Shown: positions 47,080 through 59,005 of the stretch, in pieces | Position numbering within the stretch: position 1 is the stretch's first letter | How the letters are laid out: every line of letters starts with the position of its first letter | Origin: Talinum fruticosum | Taxonomy: Eukaryota; Streptophyta; Magnoliopsida; Caryophyllales; Talinaceae | Length of the DNA stretch: 64,000 nt | NCBI GenBank assembly: GCA_021018815.1 | Contig: JAITYX010000045.1 | Span: forward strand, 2,294,001-2,358,000 | Direction: 5' to 3' | Notes under the pieces: generated by a model | What the model saw: the letters and a program-made list of their open reading frames with translations, nothing else | What the model was told of the DNA's origin: nothing | The model's database searches: none | Made by a program: the position numbers and the translations under genes

Positions 47080-48560
47080 GTGACGGTGGAGGAAAAGTTG
47101 TACAAGTAGAAGTTTGAACAATCGAAATGAGGATTCGGTGAAGGTGCCATCTTAGATCCTTCGTAGATCATTATTGAGAGGGATGAGTTGTGGGTCGAAG
47201 AAAGAAAGAAGAAAGATGACACCTTTACTACAATAGAAGTACAATCTATTGTGCGGCGACTCGTGAGTTTGAATATTTCTTTATTTATTTTGAGAAATTA
47301 TCGGTTCATATATGATTTGCCTAATGATAATTTATTTCCTTTACAGGAGTCTTTATGATAGATTTCGACTTCGAAGTCACTAACACCAGCGGGAGGACGG
47401 ACAAGTTAGTTTAGTCCTAGAAAAAGATGAGAATCCTAGTCATGTTCGAGCTTTTAGTGGGAAGGTGAGGATATTTGAGCACTTCGGAGCTAGAAAGAAG
47501 CACCCCGTCTCTTCCAACCAAGCGGGTATCGAGACAATGCTCTCTCAAATGGAGTCTTGATTGGCTTCCCAAGTGGCCCAGGTGGAAGAGAGAGTTGAAG
47601 AGAGAGTGACAACCCGTGAGGGTCAATTCTCACCCTGGACACCGGCGAGCGTGAAAGCGAGCTCACCCGCCAACCAATTTGAAGATATGGTCAAAGTAAT
47701 TAAAATTTTTTATCTAATGAGAATGCATGTTTTTATTTTGAATAATTACGGGTGTATACTTATTAAATGTATGGTGTATATACTTTGGTTGTTGTGGAAC
47801 TTCGAGTGTGTGGCCGTTGAGTAATTAGTTGTTGTTTGTTTTTGTTGCTTCGAATGAGGCCCGTTATCCCGGAAAAATGTTGATTTTTAAGGGAAAATTT
47901 GTCCCTTTTTTACAAGATTCTTGATAGTTTAAATTGTCTCTCAATTGTTATCTCGCGAGTCTAATTCTTATGCTAATTGTTATAAAGTCGATGTAATGTA
48001 TGCTAGTTTCTCATAACCCTACTCTAGATCACTTTATGGCAACGGGGTGTTGTTTACCCCTGCAACCAAGTGTCATCGTTCATGGGGCACCGCTCTCGGA
48101 GGATCAAATGAGGGTGAGGGTGATTGAAGGCTGTGCAAGGGAAAGACACCTATGAGTAGTCGATCTAATCACCGCACCTCCACACTCTGTTGACGAAGCG
48201 TTCAACAATTTTGTTGATTCGTACAAGAGTTTGGTCATCCTCTCTACACCGAAGGTATTTTATTTGAAAATATTAGATCGGTTGTTAATATCACACACAC
48301 ACACACACAGACACACACATATCTATATATATATATATATATATATATATTTCTAATTCGTGTATTATGGTCCTCCCTGAATTAGGATGTCGTGGCCGGA
48401 GTCGAGAGTGGGAGGAAGGGCACTCTGAAGTCCTCGGTTGGCACCATCAAGAATTCAACGTTGCCCGATGCAAGAGATCGTCCGAGCACTCCCTCTCCAA
48501 CCCGTTAACATGTCACCTCGGGAGTGGAGTTTTCGTATGCAAAGATTTGTGAAGATTTTT
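47080..48560 (+). pseudogene. CACTA transposase-related gene, N-terminal and middle parts, broken
   Basis: DENPSHVRAFSGKVRIFEHF (about 47425-47485) matches the E-HPGRVRG-G--V---YFG block of plant CACTA ORFs. LASQVAQVEERVEERV (about 47560-47610) is the coiled coil that follows. ATGCCLPLQPSVIVHGAPLS and DQMRVRVIEGCA (48035-48130) match the later beta-rich block with its HG.PL..D..RV.V pattern. AT-rich stretches between the blocks, such as 47690-48030, behave as introns. Stops are present. Confidence 0.65.
48291..48352. repeat. (CA)n-(TA)n compound microsatellite
   Basis: About 13 CA units (one GA interruption) are followed by about 12 TA units, in a probable intron of the CACTA gene. Confidence 0.95.
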
Positions 48561-48979
48561 CTAAAAGACACGAGTACTCCAAATCACAATGCAAAGTTAC
48601 GTGTTTGGGATTAGACAAGGTCGATGAGATTAGCTTACTAGTTTTGTTGGACGACTTACTATAATTTATGTAGATGCAAGTGATCGATACAATCTCTATT
48701 ATGCTTGGCATGATGTGAGTTACTATATATATAGAAGTTCATTTAATTGTTAATTTTCATTTCCAACTATACATGTACAATTAATATGTAATAGGTGGCT
48801 CCACAAGATGGCTTGTTCCTTAGAAATCAAGTATGTTCGGTTTATTAATCCTGTTGCCATTCAAGTAATTGGACGAGTCAATTGAGGAGCGATCCAAATT
48901 TATCTTGAACCTCATGACCAAGATGCGATAAACATGTTACTTGGAACCATTCAATAATGGATAAGTGTACAAGAACTTA

Positions 48980-49775
48980 AATGGAGTTCTAATGGTTTAA
49001 CGAGTTACATATGTTATTTGTGTCAGTGTGGGGCCCAATGGTTGCTTGCTATCATATATCCGAGGAGTAAAATTGCATATCGGCTCGAGCCTTTAGGTCA
49101 TCCCGTGAGGAAAGATATCAAAATAGTACTCGACTCTTGATTTCATTACTTACTCATTTTCTACTTTTGTTAAATATTTTTTTCAATTGTATGTTGTATG
49201 TATGTCTTTATGATATATTTGAACAATACGTGATCTTTATTTGAATTTTATTTTCACCTGATTAAAAAATAGTGCTATTGGAGTGTATAATTATTTGGGA
49301 GGCTCGAGAGACCCACATAAGGAAAAGCCATCAAGGGTTGTCCCTATAAAGGTGAGCATCTCTTTTTAGCGTTAAATTAGTTTTCATTTCCAACGAAATT
49401 ACTTGCTACATAACTACTAATAAATTCTCCATGTGTTGGGAATTTATTTTGAGTATTATAGTGGCACAAACAATTAGGGAATATGGAGTATAACTTCTAC
49501 ATTATCCAATAGATGAAAGAGATTGTGACCCAATTAGATTTCAATCATTATGGATGTAATCCCACAAAGGTCCTTGCACTTCCACTTGTTACATTTGTTT
49601 ATAAAAATTTATCTTACCTTTTCATATTCTTTTTAGCTTAATTAGTACTTTAACTTGACACAAAATATATGTAAAATTACTTTTACAACATTGACCACAA
49701 TATTTCCTGAAAAGAAGTCTGCCATTACCCCTTATACACAAGCTGTGATGGATGAGCTTAGAGAGGGTTTAGCAT
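48980..49775 (+). pseudogene. CACTA C48 (Ulp1-like) protease domain with altered catalytic positions
   Basis: QWLLAIIYPRSKIAYRLEPL (about 49035-49100) aligns with the family HW-L--I-P-----Y-LDSL block. Its catalytic His is Gln and its Asp is Glu. HKQLGNMEYNFYIIQ then a stop and MKEIV (about 49462-49530) aligns with ---G--ECGYYVMR-MKEIV, so the nucleophilic Cys is Tyr. AVMDELREGLA and a stop end it at about 49775. Such domains derive from SUMO-protease-like genes captured by plant transposons. Confidence 0.65.
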
Positions 49776-50361
49776 AATTGTGTATCAATGTATAATTACA
49801 CCTATATATATATATCTTGAGTGAAATATGAATTAGTTGTGGAATAAGTGACATTGTTGGTTGTATATATTCTGGAATATATTTTGGTTGTATATATATT
49901 CTGAAATAGTTTGTGTATGTTGCGTAAATTATTGTATATATTCCGATTGTATAACTATATAGGGGGTACAAAAACAAAAAAATTAAAAAAAATTCAGACC
50001 TATTACTACAGTTCTTTGGACCTATTACTACATTCTTAGGTAAGAATCGTAGTAATAGATTAACCCTACCCCCAAAATTTTGGCCAAAAGGGGGTTTGGA
50101 CTCGAACCTATTACTACGGTTACGGAGAAAGAACGATAGTAATAGATGTACCTATTACTATTATTATTTCTTCATAATCATAGTTACTAGAAACCTATTA
50201 CCACAATTTTTTAAATGAACCGTTGTACTAGGTTCTCTTTTATTATGGTTTTGAACCGTAGTAAAAGATGCACATCTAATACGACGCTCACATACGGGAC
50301 ACCTTGTAATCGTAGTAAAGGTCTTTCCGAATTGCAGTAAAAGATGGTTACTATAGTAGTG

Positions 50362-51073
50362 ACATGGCGGTGTGTAATCCCAAGAATAAATTAGAATTTT
50401 CAGTGGACGTCAAGCCTCACATCGAATTGTGGTTTCTCATTTTGGAGAGAGGCAAAGTGTAATGATTGTACTCAGTTATGATATATCCTTTTTCCTATTA
50501 TAATGGATGCGCTAATTGTTGGACCATAAATTTTTCCGTCTATGTAGAGCAGTTTTTCACATAAATTGAATAGTGTTTGTTATCTTATATGTATATGTTT
50601 GTGTGACTCAACTTCAATACCAAGTGGTATCAAAGTGAGCTTAAACTCAACACAACTAAACTAACTGACGACGTATACAACAAAACTCATATATATACGT
50701 AAAAACAAAAACAAGAAAAATAAGGTAAATGGTGAACCATTAAAATGGTAGCTGGTGCCCAGTTGAATAGGAAAGCATACAAAGACAAGAGAAAGGTGGG
50801 GATATATTGTCTCCATCAGATAAGCACTTACGTTTAGAATTTAAAGGGAAAAAAAAAAACAACAACCACGAAATAGTAGCAAAAAGGACATGCCATATGC
50901 ATATGTGATATGTACTATTGACTAATGACCACCACCCAACCAATCAAACGGATAGATTACAGGCCTTAACTTGGCTTCACTCAAGAACAATTATCTCCCC
51001 CACTAGTCACCAACTCTGTACTACAAATTTTCCCCCTGCTAGCTAGTTGTCTAGCTTCTTGTTAAGTATAACT
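50362..51073 (+). promoter_or_regulatory. Upstream region of the cyclin gene
   Basis: Non-coding. AACCAATCAAAC at 50937-50948 contains a CCAAT box about 130 bp before the ATG. No strong TATA box was found close to the start. The CACTA terminus lies only about 710 bp upstream. Confidence 0.4.
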
Positions 51074-53423
51074 ATGACGTACGTGATAGTCGGAGGGCAG
51101 CTGGAGCCAAGTGTGGCAGACCCAAGCACACCAAGGGTCCTTGTCATCTTAGGTTCAATATTGGAAGGGCTCCTGGCTAGGAATGAACAACTCGTGGAGA
51201 GTGGTGGCTTGGGCTCAGCAGGCTCTATGGCGGTTAGCCCAAAACAAGGACAAGGACAGGGACAAGAGCTTGGGACGAACTTGAATGTGTTCCATGGGGT
51301 GAGGGCACCGAGCATAAGCATAGCAAAATACTTGGAGAGGTTGTACAAGTACACAAATTGTAGCCCGTCTTGTTTCGTGGTTGGCTATGTCTACATAGAC
51401 AGGTTGCTACATAGGCATCCTGAGATGCTAATAAGCACTCTTAATGTGCATAGGCTCTTGGTCACTAGTCTCTTGGTTGCCTCTAAGATGCTCGATGATG
51501 TGTAAGTCTCTCTACCTCTCTTCATCTATCTTTCAAAATACAGCTTATTAAGCTTAAAACGATATAGGCTTTTACTAAAGCTAGATTTACATCTTTTGTC
51601 TTTATTTGTCCAAAGATTAACTTATCGTGCATAATCTATCATGATGCATGTGAAGTGCGAATATTCATTTTATTTTTAACATATTATTTATATTTCACTA
51701 CTAGGCTAATGTATTATAGGGTATTTTTTTTTATATCTATTAGTGTGCTTATCAAAAATAAGCATAAAAATTCATAATAAATTGTAACTAATACTATTGG
51801 CCATTCACCATAGACATCTAACTCTATGTTCATACATTTAGCTTATTAGCTTATTAATAATCAGGGAAAAAAAACAGGCCATTTGGCATAGGTAAAGTAG
51901 GTGAACTTTGGGTTATAGTTTGATTTCATTATCCTCTAAGATGCTGTAGGCCAAAGTCTAGCCACAAATTGCATGTAGTAACGACGAAAAATTGATGGCA
52001 CTGTCAAGTCTTCCAACCAGCACCTCTAAAAAGGGCAAACCGTTGAGAATACGATCGTACCACCAATAGTAGAGTAGGATCCTTATACTTTTTCAAGAAG
52101 AGTGATAAATGCTTCTTTTAATTTTTTATGGTCTTTTTATAATTTTTTATGGTCTTTTATATACAGTTTAATTAGTTATCATAAATCGTTAAGTAATTAG
52201 ACTGTCTTGTAAAAATATTACGGTGAGATTAATTCTTTTAAGTAATAATTTTTAGAGATTTTTTAGAAACTAATCACTTATTTTAGAGTAATTTTTTAAT
52301 TTATGAATAACTAAAAAATAGTTTAATAAAAATTACTCTAAACGAGTAATAAGTTATTTCTGCCATAGTTAAAAGTCACCCTCGTAATACATATTTTACA
52401 ATATCCCTTATGGTAAGACAATATAATACAAAACCTACCAAGTTAAATATTGAAGACTAATTTTGTGTTTTGGTTAGTTGGAAAATGATTGTCAACTACA
52501 AAGATTATATTTTTTTTTAGTGGAGCATGTGAGTAATGCGTAGTAGCTCATTAAAATTTCAAAAAAAATTTAAAACAAAAGTTGGGCAAATTTATATGTA
52601 CAACTGTTGCTTGTCATTGATGTATGCATTTTTACAAAAAAGAAATAGTCTTTGCAATGCATGTTGTTCTTTTTCCAATATTATTCTTAAAATTGAATTC
52701 TTATGCTTTTATACAGCAAGATATACTCCCTTCACTTGAAACATAATTTCAATTTTCAAATGTCCTTAGTTTCAATTTTTATACGAGGGTAGCATTTTTA
52801 CTTTTAAATTTATTAATCGATAATTGATGAGATTCGCCTTAAATTTTTAATAATATTTATACAAAATGAATCTATTTTTTCGATTAACAGGAGTTGTCTT
52901 TTGGATATTTGTGTTCACAAGTTACTATATAGGTCCGCCACTTATTAATAAAGAAAAAGAAACCAATATGTTTAATAGTGGATATCAGTTGATTTAACTG
53001 GTAAAATTTTTAAAATTTAAATTTAAATAATACATGTATTAATTTTTGCGCCTCATCTGCGAAAAGAAGAATAATAAACTTAATCATGTAATTAATTACG
53101 AGATATCATATTTTTGAAAAAGATGGTCAGAATCGTTACTGTTTGATCACAGGCAATACAACAATGCTTTTTACGCGAGAGTTGGAGGTGTAAGCAACGT
53201 GGAGCTAAACAGGTTAGAGCTGGAGTTGCTTTTCTTATTGGACTTTGAAGTCACGGTTAGTTCTCCTGTTTTTGAGAGTTATTGTTGGCACTTGGAGAAG
53301 GAAATGATGAGGCGTGATGTTGCAAATACCATAGAGAAGCCACCAGCTTTATATATCACTGATGATCATGTGAATGGGATTTCTCATTGTGTGGAAGAAG
53401 AAGGGATTGCCTCAGTTTCTTAA
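51074..53423 (+). CDS. CYCU: U/P-type cyclin, two exons (51074-51501, 53153-53423)
   Basis: The joined frame gives 232 codons plus stop. Exon 1 holds PRVLVILGSILEGLLARNEQ, then a Gly/Gln-rich insert (KQGQGQGQELG). The cyclin box follows: VFHGVRAPSISIAKYLERLY, CSPSCFVVGYVYIDRLLHRH and STLNVHRLLVTSLLVASKML. Exon 2 continues YNNAFYARVGGVSNVELNRL, ELELLFLLDFEVTV and FESYCWHLEKEMM, the family's C-terminal signature. Splicing after GATGATGT (donor GTAAGT at 51502) and before GCAATACAAC (acceptor AG at 53151-53152) restores the conserved DD-V-Q-YNN junction. Plant U/P cyclins resemble yeast PHO80 and bind CDKA-type kinases, with reported links to phosphate and brassinosteroid signalling. The first ATG of the frame was used. 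Which of the U1-U4 subgroups it belongs to is not resolved. Confidence 0.93.
51502..53152 (+). other. Cyclin intron 1 (1651 bp)
   Basis: AT-rich intron with consensus GTAAGT donor and TTGATCACAG acceptor. Around 52729 a CTCCCTTCACTTGAAACATAA word looks like the end of a Stowaway-type MITE. Its partner was not identified. Confidence 0.85.
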
Positions 53424-54393
53424 GTAGTTATAGTGACATATATACAAAAGGCATCGCCTATATATATGGTTATGTGTTAAGGTATATAAGATAACATATT
53501 TTTTTACATTTTATTTGTACACAATGTAAATTATTTATCAAAGAATGACTCTTGATTATCAAAAGATTTAACAATCGGGAGCAATTTATTTTACAATACT
53601 ATCGGTTGATATTCATAACATGTGCTTGAAACAATCCGAGTATATTCATCCACCATGCATAATTGAATTGGCTGTGTACACTTCATTAGGGACCCAAACA
53701 CTTGTAGGAGAATATCAAATGAAACAGAAATTTGTAAGCATGTTTACAACCTAGTGGACTATATACTCCACCTATTCTCAATTGATTTTTGAGATGAAAC
53801 TTCAGTGGACTTGTAAAAATAGTTCATTTTAATTAAGTTTGATATTTCAAATTTGACATTGTATCAAGATGGGTTACTCTTAGGTTTGCCACCTTTCCCA
53901 CTTGATTAATTATGTCATAATGTTCTGATTTGTCAACATAGCCAAGGAGCAATTTACAAAAGAATGATTCTTGGGCTGGCCACCATCCGTATTTGATTAG
54001 TTATAGACACAATTAATTTTTCAATTTGGGTATTGATGTAAATCCAATTCATTGATATCAATTGTTATACCATGTTGACTATCTATCAAATCTTGGAGTT
54101 GGGGTTTGGGATTAATCCATGTTAGCCAACGAAGCCGGCCATAAAGTGTGTCATTTGATTTAGCCAACACGCTAGCAGATGGGTGACCGACGTCTGGAAG
54201 ATGTATATGGATGTTTATGGTGATCCTAGCGTCTAGTTGATAGTGGAACTTTGGAAGATATAAGAAGAAAAGAGTCGGATCTCAATTGTTACGAAAATAA
54301 TTATGGATCTTTTTCCTGAAATCAATGATAAATGCAATAATTAAAGTAAATTTTGGTGTATTGGGAACAGAATAGAAGTTGAATAATGGAAAT
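53424..54393. other. Cyclin 3' flank and anonymous AT-rich sequence
   Basis: No gene, RNA gene or TE domain recognised. The cyclin 3' UTR must lie at the start, but no unambiguous poly(A) signal could be chosen. Confidence 0.5.
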
Positions 54394-54395
54394 TA

Positions 54396-54666
54396 CTTCC
54401 TCCGTTTCATAATACATGTCATTTTAACTAATTTTTTTTTGTTTCAAAATATATGTCACTTTACAATTCCAATGACATATTAATGATTAATTTACCAATT
54501 TATCCTTATTAATTGATTTAGTTATCTCCTTTTTTAATTACTTTTCTTCATTTTCAATGAAAATTAAGGATAACTTGGTCTTTTAACACAAATTTTACCT
54601 TAAATTTTGTATTTCTTTGGTATTCTCATATAATCTTAAAATGTTATGTATTTTGAAACTGACGAG
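54396..54666. mobile_element. Stowaway-type MITE
   Basis: The left end CTTCCTCCGTTTCATAATAC and the reverse complement of the right end CTCGTCAGTTTCAAAATAC form imperfect TIRs of about 30 bp, each flanked by TA. Size about 270 bp, AT-rich and non-coding, as expected for Tc1/mariner-derived Stowaway elements. Confidence 0.75.
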
Positions 54667-54807
54667 TATATACAAAGGTGTTGAAATTCATTAATTATAT
54701 AGTTTGAATCCTATAATGATATGTTTAAATCCAAAGAAAGTAATTTCCTTTTATTATTTTTAAATCATGCCCAAAGGCACTTGTATAGAAACAAAAATTA
54801 TCCTTTT

Positions 54808-55209
54808 AAGGGTGTGTTTGTTTCATTGGAAAATATTTTCTCCGAAAATTATCATTTTTTTTCCAACATTTGGTATCATAAGTGGTGGATAAATATTTTC
54901 CGGGAAAATAATTTCCCTCAATCAAGGGAAAATAGATTTCCTTTTATGATGAAGGAAGTTAATTTTCCTCTACCTCAATCAAGGAAAAATAAAGTCTTAT
55001 CAATGGGAGTTCAAGTTATAAGCTTCTCTTGTTGTGTCACTTTCGGTTTCTTTTTCCAAGTTTTATCCTTATCTTTTTCCCTTTTTGTTGTAAAGTTCAT
55101 AGATGAAAAGTTTTTTTACAGTATTTGTTTCTTTTTTTAATTTCTATTATTTTATACATGGAAAATTTTGATTATAGGGAGATGTACAAACTTATCAAAT
55201 TTAGGTGCT

Positions 55210-55252
<43 letters not shown>

Positions 55253-55466
55253 GGTTTTGAAGTTGAATTAATTATTTATTTTTTCTTTTCATATTTATAG
55301 GGTTTTTATGGTTGGTTTTTGCATTTAAGTAGCTATTTTAGAAAATTATTTTTCTTCTACCAAATAAAGGAAAATGTGGGTGAAAAATGGTTTTCGTTGG
55401 AAATTCATTTTCCCATAAAAATAATTTTCTTGGAAAATATTTTCCCTCAACCAAACACACCCTAAA
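54808..55466. mobile_element. MITE-like element with long inverted ends
   Basis: The left end AAGGGTGTGTTTGTTTC is followed by GGAAAATATTTTC. The reverse complement of the right end is TAGGGTGTGTTTGGTTG followed by GGGAAAATATTTTCC. The imperfect TIRs are about 45 bp and the total about 660 bp. The GGGTGTGTTTGGTT start is common in plant hAT- or PIF-related MITEs. An internal (TA)n lies at 55211-55249. Open frames within it are not credible genes. Confidence 0.72.
55211..55249. repeat. (TA)n microsatellite
   Basis: About 19 TA units inside the MITE-like element. Confidence 0.95.
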
Positions 55467-55764
55467 TATCTTCGCAATCAATTAGCTATGATGGATATAA
55501 GATTTCCCTTACACCCTCCCCCCAAAACAAAAAGCCAATAAGGTATCTTTCTTTTGGTGTAACTGAAGACCATATTGTTACTTGAAGGGTTAACAACGAA
55601 TGAATTTTCATTTTTCCCCTAGCTTATTTTACTTCATTGTTTAAAATCTGCTTCAATCAAGTACTTTATGAATTTCGGATAGTAAATTAAAGAAAGTTAT
55701 AGGTAATTTGGTTACATATGACTATTTTTGTAATTTCTTCTAATGCGTGGCAAGTGACCCTGTA

Positions 55765-57480
55765 TACTATAAAAAAAAAACATGTGTTAGATAATTCAAA
55801 ATTTAGTTTCAAAATAACATTTTGAGATGAAATTCAGAAACAAAATAATTTCGTCTCTAAAGTTAGAAAAGAAATTTACTTTCATCTCTGATAGAAACAA
55901 AACATTAGAAACCGAACTGATTTTCGTCTTTAATTGAAATAAAATTTCAGTTTCGTTTCAATTTTTGTATTTATTAGAGACAGAAATTGTCTCCGGTCGT
56001 TTCACTAGCCTAGTAAAATCAGATCCCCACACCAATTTTATTTTTTTTGCGTTGTCTCAATTCTTCTTCCCTCGTGGCTAGTGTTCGTCGTGTTTGAAAC
56101 TCGCCGATGGGGATTGATGTTTCTCCGGATGCAAACACCACCACCATCGAAGGACTGCTCCTTTTGCTGCCTTCTGTTTGCCATTGAAGGCTCATATCCT
56201 CTCTCCTCCCTCAGGTCCTCCTCCCTTTTCCCACATCCGTGCCTGTTGCTCTACTGCATTTCACTTGAGTGTTCTCCCATTCTCATCTGAGGTAATCTTT
56301 GTGTCTACAAATTCTAGTAATCCTATTTCTCATTTCTGTTTGTTTTGGTGTCTAAAATTTTGGTTTGAAAGTATTTGTTTTAGCGAATTTTGAGTTGTTC
56401 GTCGAGGGTTTTTCTTGATAGAATTTTCGTTCTCCCCCCACCCTTTTCCCTCTATATTCTCTCTTCGTTGATTGATTATAAGTTTGTGATTCTTTTTAAT
56501 TGCTTAGAACTTAGGCTTAAATTTGATCAGGAGAGAGAGGAAGGAATGTGGTGCCATTTTTGGGGTTAGCTAAAGCCGACATGAATTCCTAGCATAATCT
56601 CCGCCATTTTCAAACTTGTGTTTCTTATTAGGTATGATTAATGTTCTTTAGCTGCATTTTTGCATTTTGTCATTAGATCTTATCTTTTGTATTACTATGG
56701 GGCTAATGCAATCTTCTTGTGAAAATTTGGTGCTTTTGGACCATTTATGAATGCTTTTGGACTATTTTCAGACATGTGCTTTGGATCATTGATGAGGATA
56801 ATGAACATAAACTAAATAGGACAATCTTCTTATATGAATTGAATATGATCTGAGTGCTTTTGTGTTCGTGTATGAATGGAACATGTTCTTTAGATGTTAT
56901 TTTTGTGTTCGTGCATAATCTTCTTTGAAAAGAGAGTGTAGTGGATGAGATTTTGTAATGTGACTTAAGAGGTTGTTAATTGGATGTTTCTCTATATGTG
57001 GACCGTTTGGAAGCTAACTTTGATAATTTAAGAGCATTTGTGACAAGCGGAGCTAATTTTCTGTGGCCAGTTGGCCAAGTCAGTTTGGGTGCGTATTGCT
57101 TTGATTATGCTAAATGATAATTTTAATATATTCGCTCTCTTTCGGTAATCATTGTTGAATGACAAAAGACGAAAGTGATTTCATGTATTGTTTCACCCAG
57201 TGCTGTGAGATTAGGATTGACGGTGGGTTTTTTTGGTTGGGGGGTTGCACGTACTAAGGCTTGATAAGTTGTTTGAACTTGAACTTTAACCATGATTTTC
57301 CTTGTGAACTTTTACATTGAAGAGGTGTTATTAAAGGAAGTCTCAAAGTTATGTGAGAATAGTAGGATAAAGGTCTTGACACATACAGAGGCGTAAAGGT
57401 CTTTGTTGATTATTCAATGTGCTATGTTTTGCTTATATTTATTGATATTAGTGCTTGATTGCCAGCAAAAACATGTTCAC
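55765..57480 (+). other. Possible CACTA leader region, low certainty
   Basis: TACTATAAAAAAAAAA at 55765 resembles a one-base-changed CACTATAAGAAAA terminus. Subterminal GAGACGAAATT / AATTTCGTCTCT words (55820-55990) recur in both orientations, as in CACTA ends. 56040-56290 looks like a leader exon ending CATCTGAG|GTAATC. From 56600 to 57480 there is no coding signal. Other readings are possible. Confidence 0.3.
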
Positions 57481-58000
57481 TCTTATCTCTTGGTGGTAAA
57501 CTAATAGGCCTACCCCTTCACAAAAAAAAAAAGAAGAAAAACTAATAGGCCTACACCTTTCAAACCTGGGGTCAAACTAAAACTAAAATTTGCAATTCAA
57601 TTTCAAGTAAGGTTGTTGCATTGCTTGATCCCCTTATGCCAACTTTGATGAAACTTCTTAGCTAATATTTTGGAGTTCTTACAAACTAAAACTTCTTCGT
57701 CGAATTATTAAAAATAGTGTTGTCTTGGATTAAGCAAAATAAAAGGTAGGGAATTATAAGGAAGGGAGCAATTAGTTAGATCAATTTTTCAATTTTGGAG
57801 TTCTTACATTCGAGGTCATACATTTGCTAAAGTGTTATAATATCTCTCTCAACAATGCCATATAGGTTTATGCTTCTATGACCCCTAAATCGAACTGGTT
57901 TACATATGCCATTAACAAGAGAACTACCCACTATGGATACTAATGTGCCAAGCCACAGAAGATTGAGAATAGAAGTTTGTAAACTAAGTGATGCTAGGAT
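57481..58000. other. Anonymous sequence with a short duplication
   Basis: AAACTAATAGGCCTACMCCTT occurs twice (about 57497 and 57538) around an A-rich run. Nothing else is recognised; it may already belong to the chromovirus LTR. Confidence 0.35.
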
Positions 58001-59005
58001 GACCAAAGACAATAATAGCGCTAACGTAACTGAGGGTTTAGACATGCTATTGTGGATTAAACAAATCATACTATGGAGGGAGTTGTCTATCGAGACAATG
58101 GTTAACTACTCAAGCAATAGTGGAAACACTCAAAATACAATCAAGTGCAATCAAACAAGAGTAATCACAATCATAATAACTCAATCAAAAAATAAGCTAG
58201 GTTATCCTTGGTTAAGACACACAACCATGGACAACGCTAGGCATTAACTCACAAGGAGATAAGACACACCATTCCAAGTCAAATTAGACTCTTAAGACAC
58301 AACTTAATTAAGCCACTAATTAAGAAATCATGAGAGAATTTGGGTGTAAAGAAGCAAAGCTTAACTTAACTTAGATTTGTCAAAAAGTCCCTTAACAAAT
58401 ACAAGGCCTACATATATGTAGGACCTTGAGTTAGGTTACATCAATCTAATCCAAGGGTTGAAATCTCCATGTAATCATCCTAGGGTCTAGAGAACATGCA
58501 GCAAAAGGAAAAAAAGGAAAAAAGGGAGGAGACCAATAAGTAGCAAACAAACGACTACTACAAAAAGGTTAAAGTGGCAATCTGCTATCACTTTTATTGA
58601 ATTCCGTCCGATTTCAAACCCACATAACTCACTCTACATAGCTCCGTTGGTGATAAAATAGGTATATATGGAAAGTTTGATGAAAGGGATTTTCATCCTT
58701 ATGGTGATCGTTGAAAATACACGAGTAGAAATATAGCTAGCAAACAATTACGCAATGTCGGACCGGTCGGTTTATCAACATAAAACTTATTATTTCCACC
58801 TAAGTTGGTAATGCATTTCCCACCACTCCTAAGTTAGGAGGTACACAAGTATCCCGCTATACTGACATTACTCCTCAAACACTTGTTGTAGTTGTGTCAA
58901 AACACAGGGCTCAATCGCTTAGGGTTGCGGTAGAAACATTGAGCTCATATGGTTGTAGTGTCACTGGCTGGTTCTTCACTTTAAGTGCAATTTTCCTTTA
59001 GGTGT
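58001..59005 (-). mobile_element. 3' untranslated/LTR region of a chromovirus fragment
   Basis: Lies downstream (minus) of the pol end at about 59005. It is non-coding, with CATATATATG and a G/A-rich run at 58503-58535. The LTR limits could not be fixed. Confidence 0.4.

Larger units (their letters stand above)
47061..50361 (+). mobile_element. CACTA (En/Spm-type) transposon, right part
   Basis: The gene reads on plus and the right terminus is CTATAGTAGTG at 50361 (inverted CACTACTATAG). Subterminal repeats of CCTATTACTACGGTT occupy 49995-50340. The left terminus belonging to this end was not found. Confidence 0.72.

Noticed and set aside
54721..55140. 139-codon plus-strand frame
   Set aside because: Phe/Ser/Asn-rich translation of the AT-rich MITE between its inverted ends.
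57906..58247. 113-codon plus-strand frame
   Set aside because: No recognised domain, and it lies in the 3'/LTR region of a chromovirus fragment.
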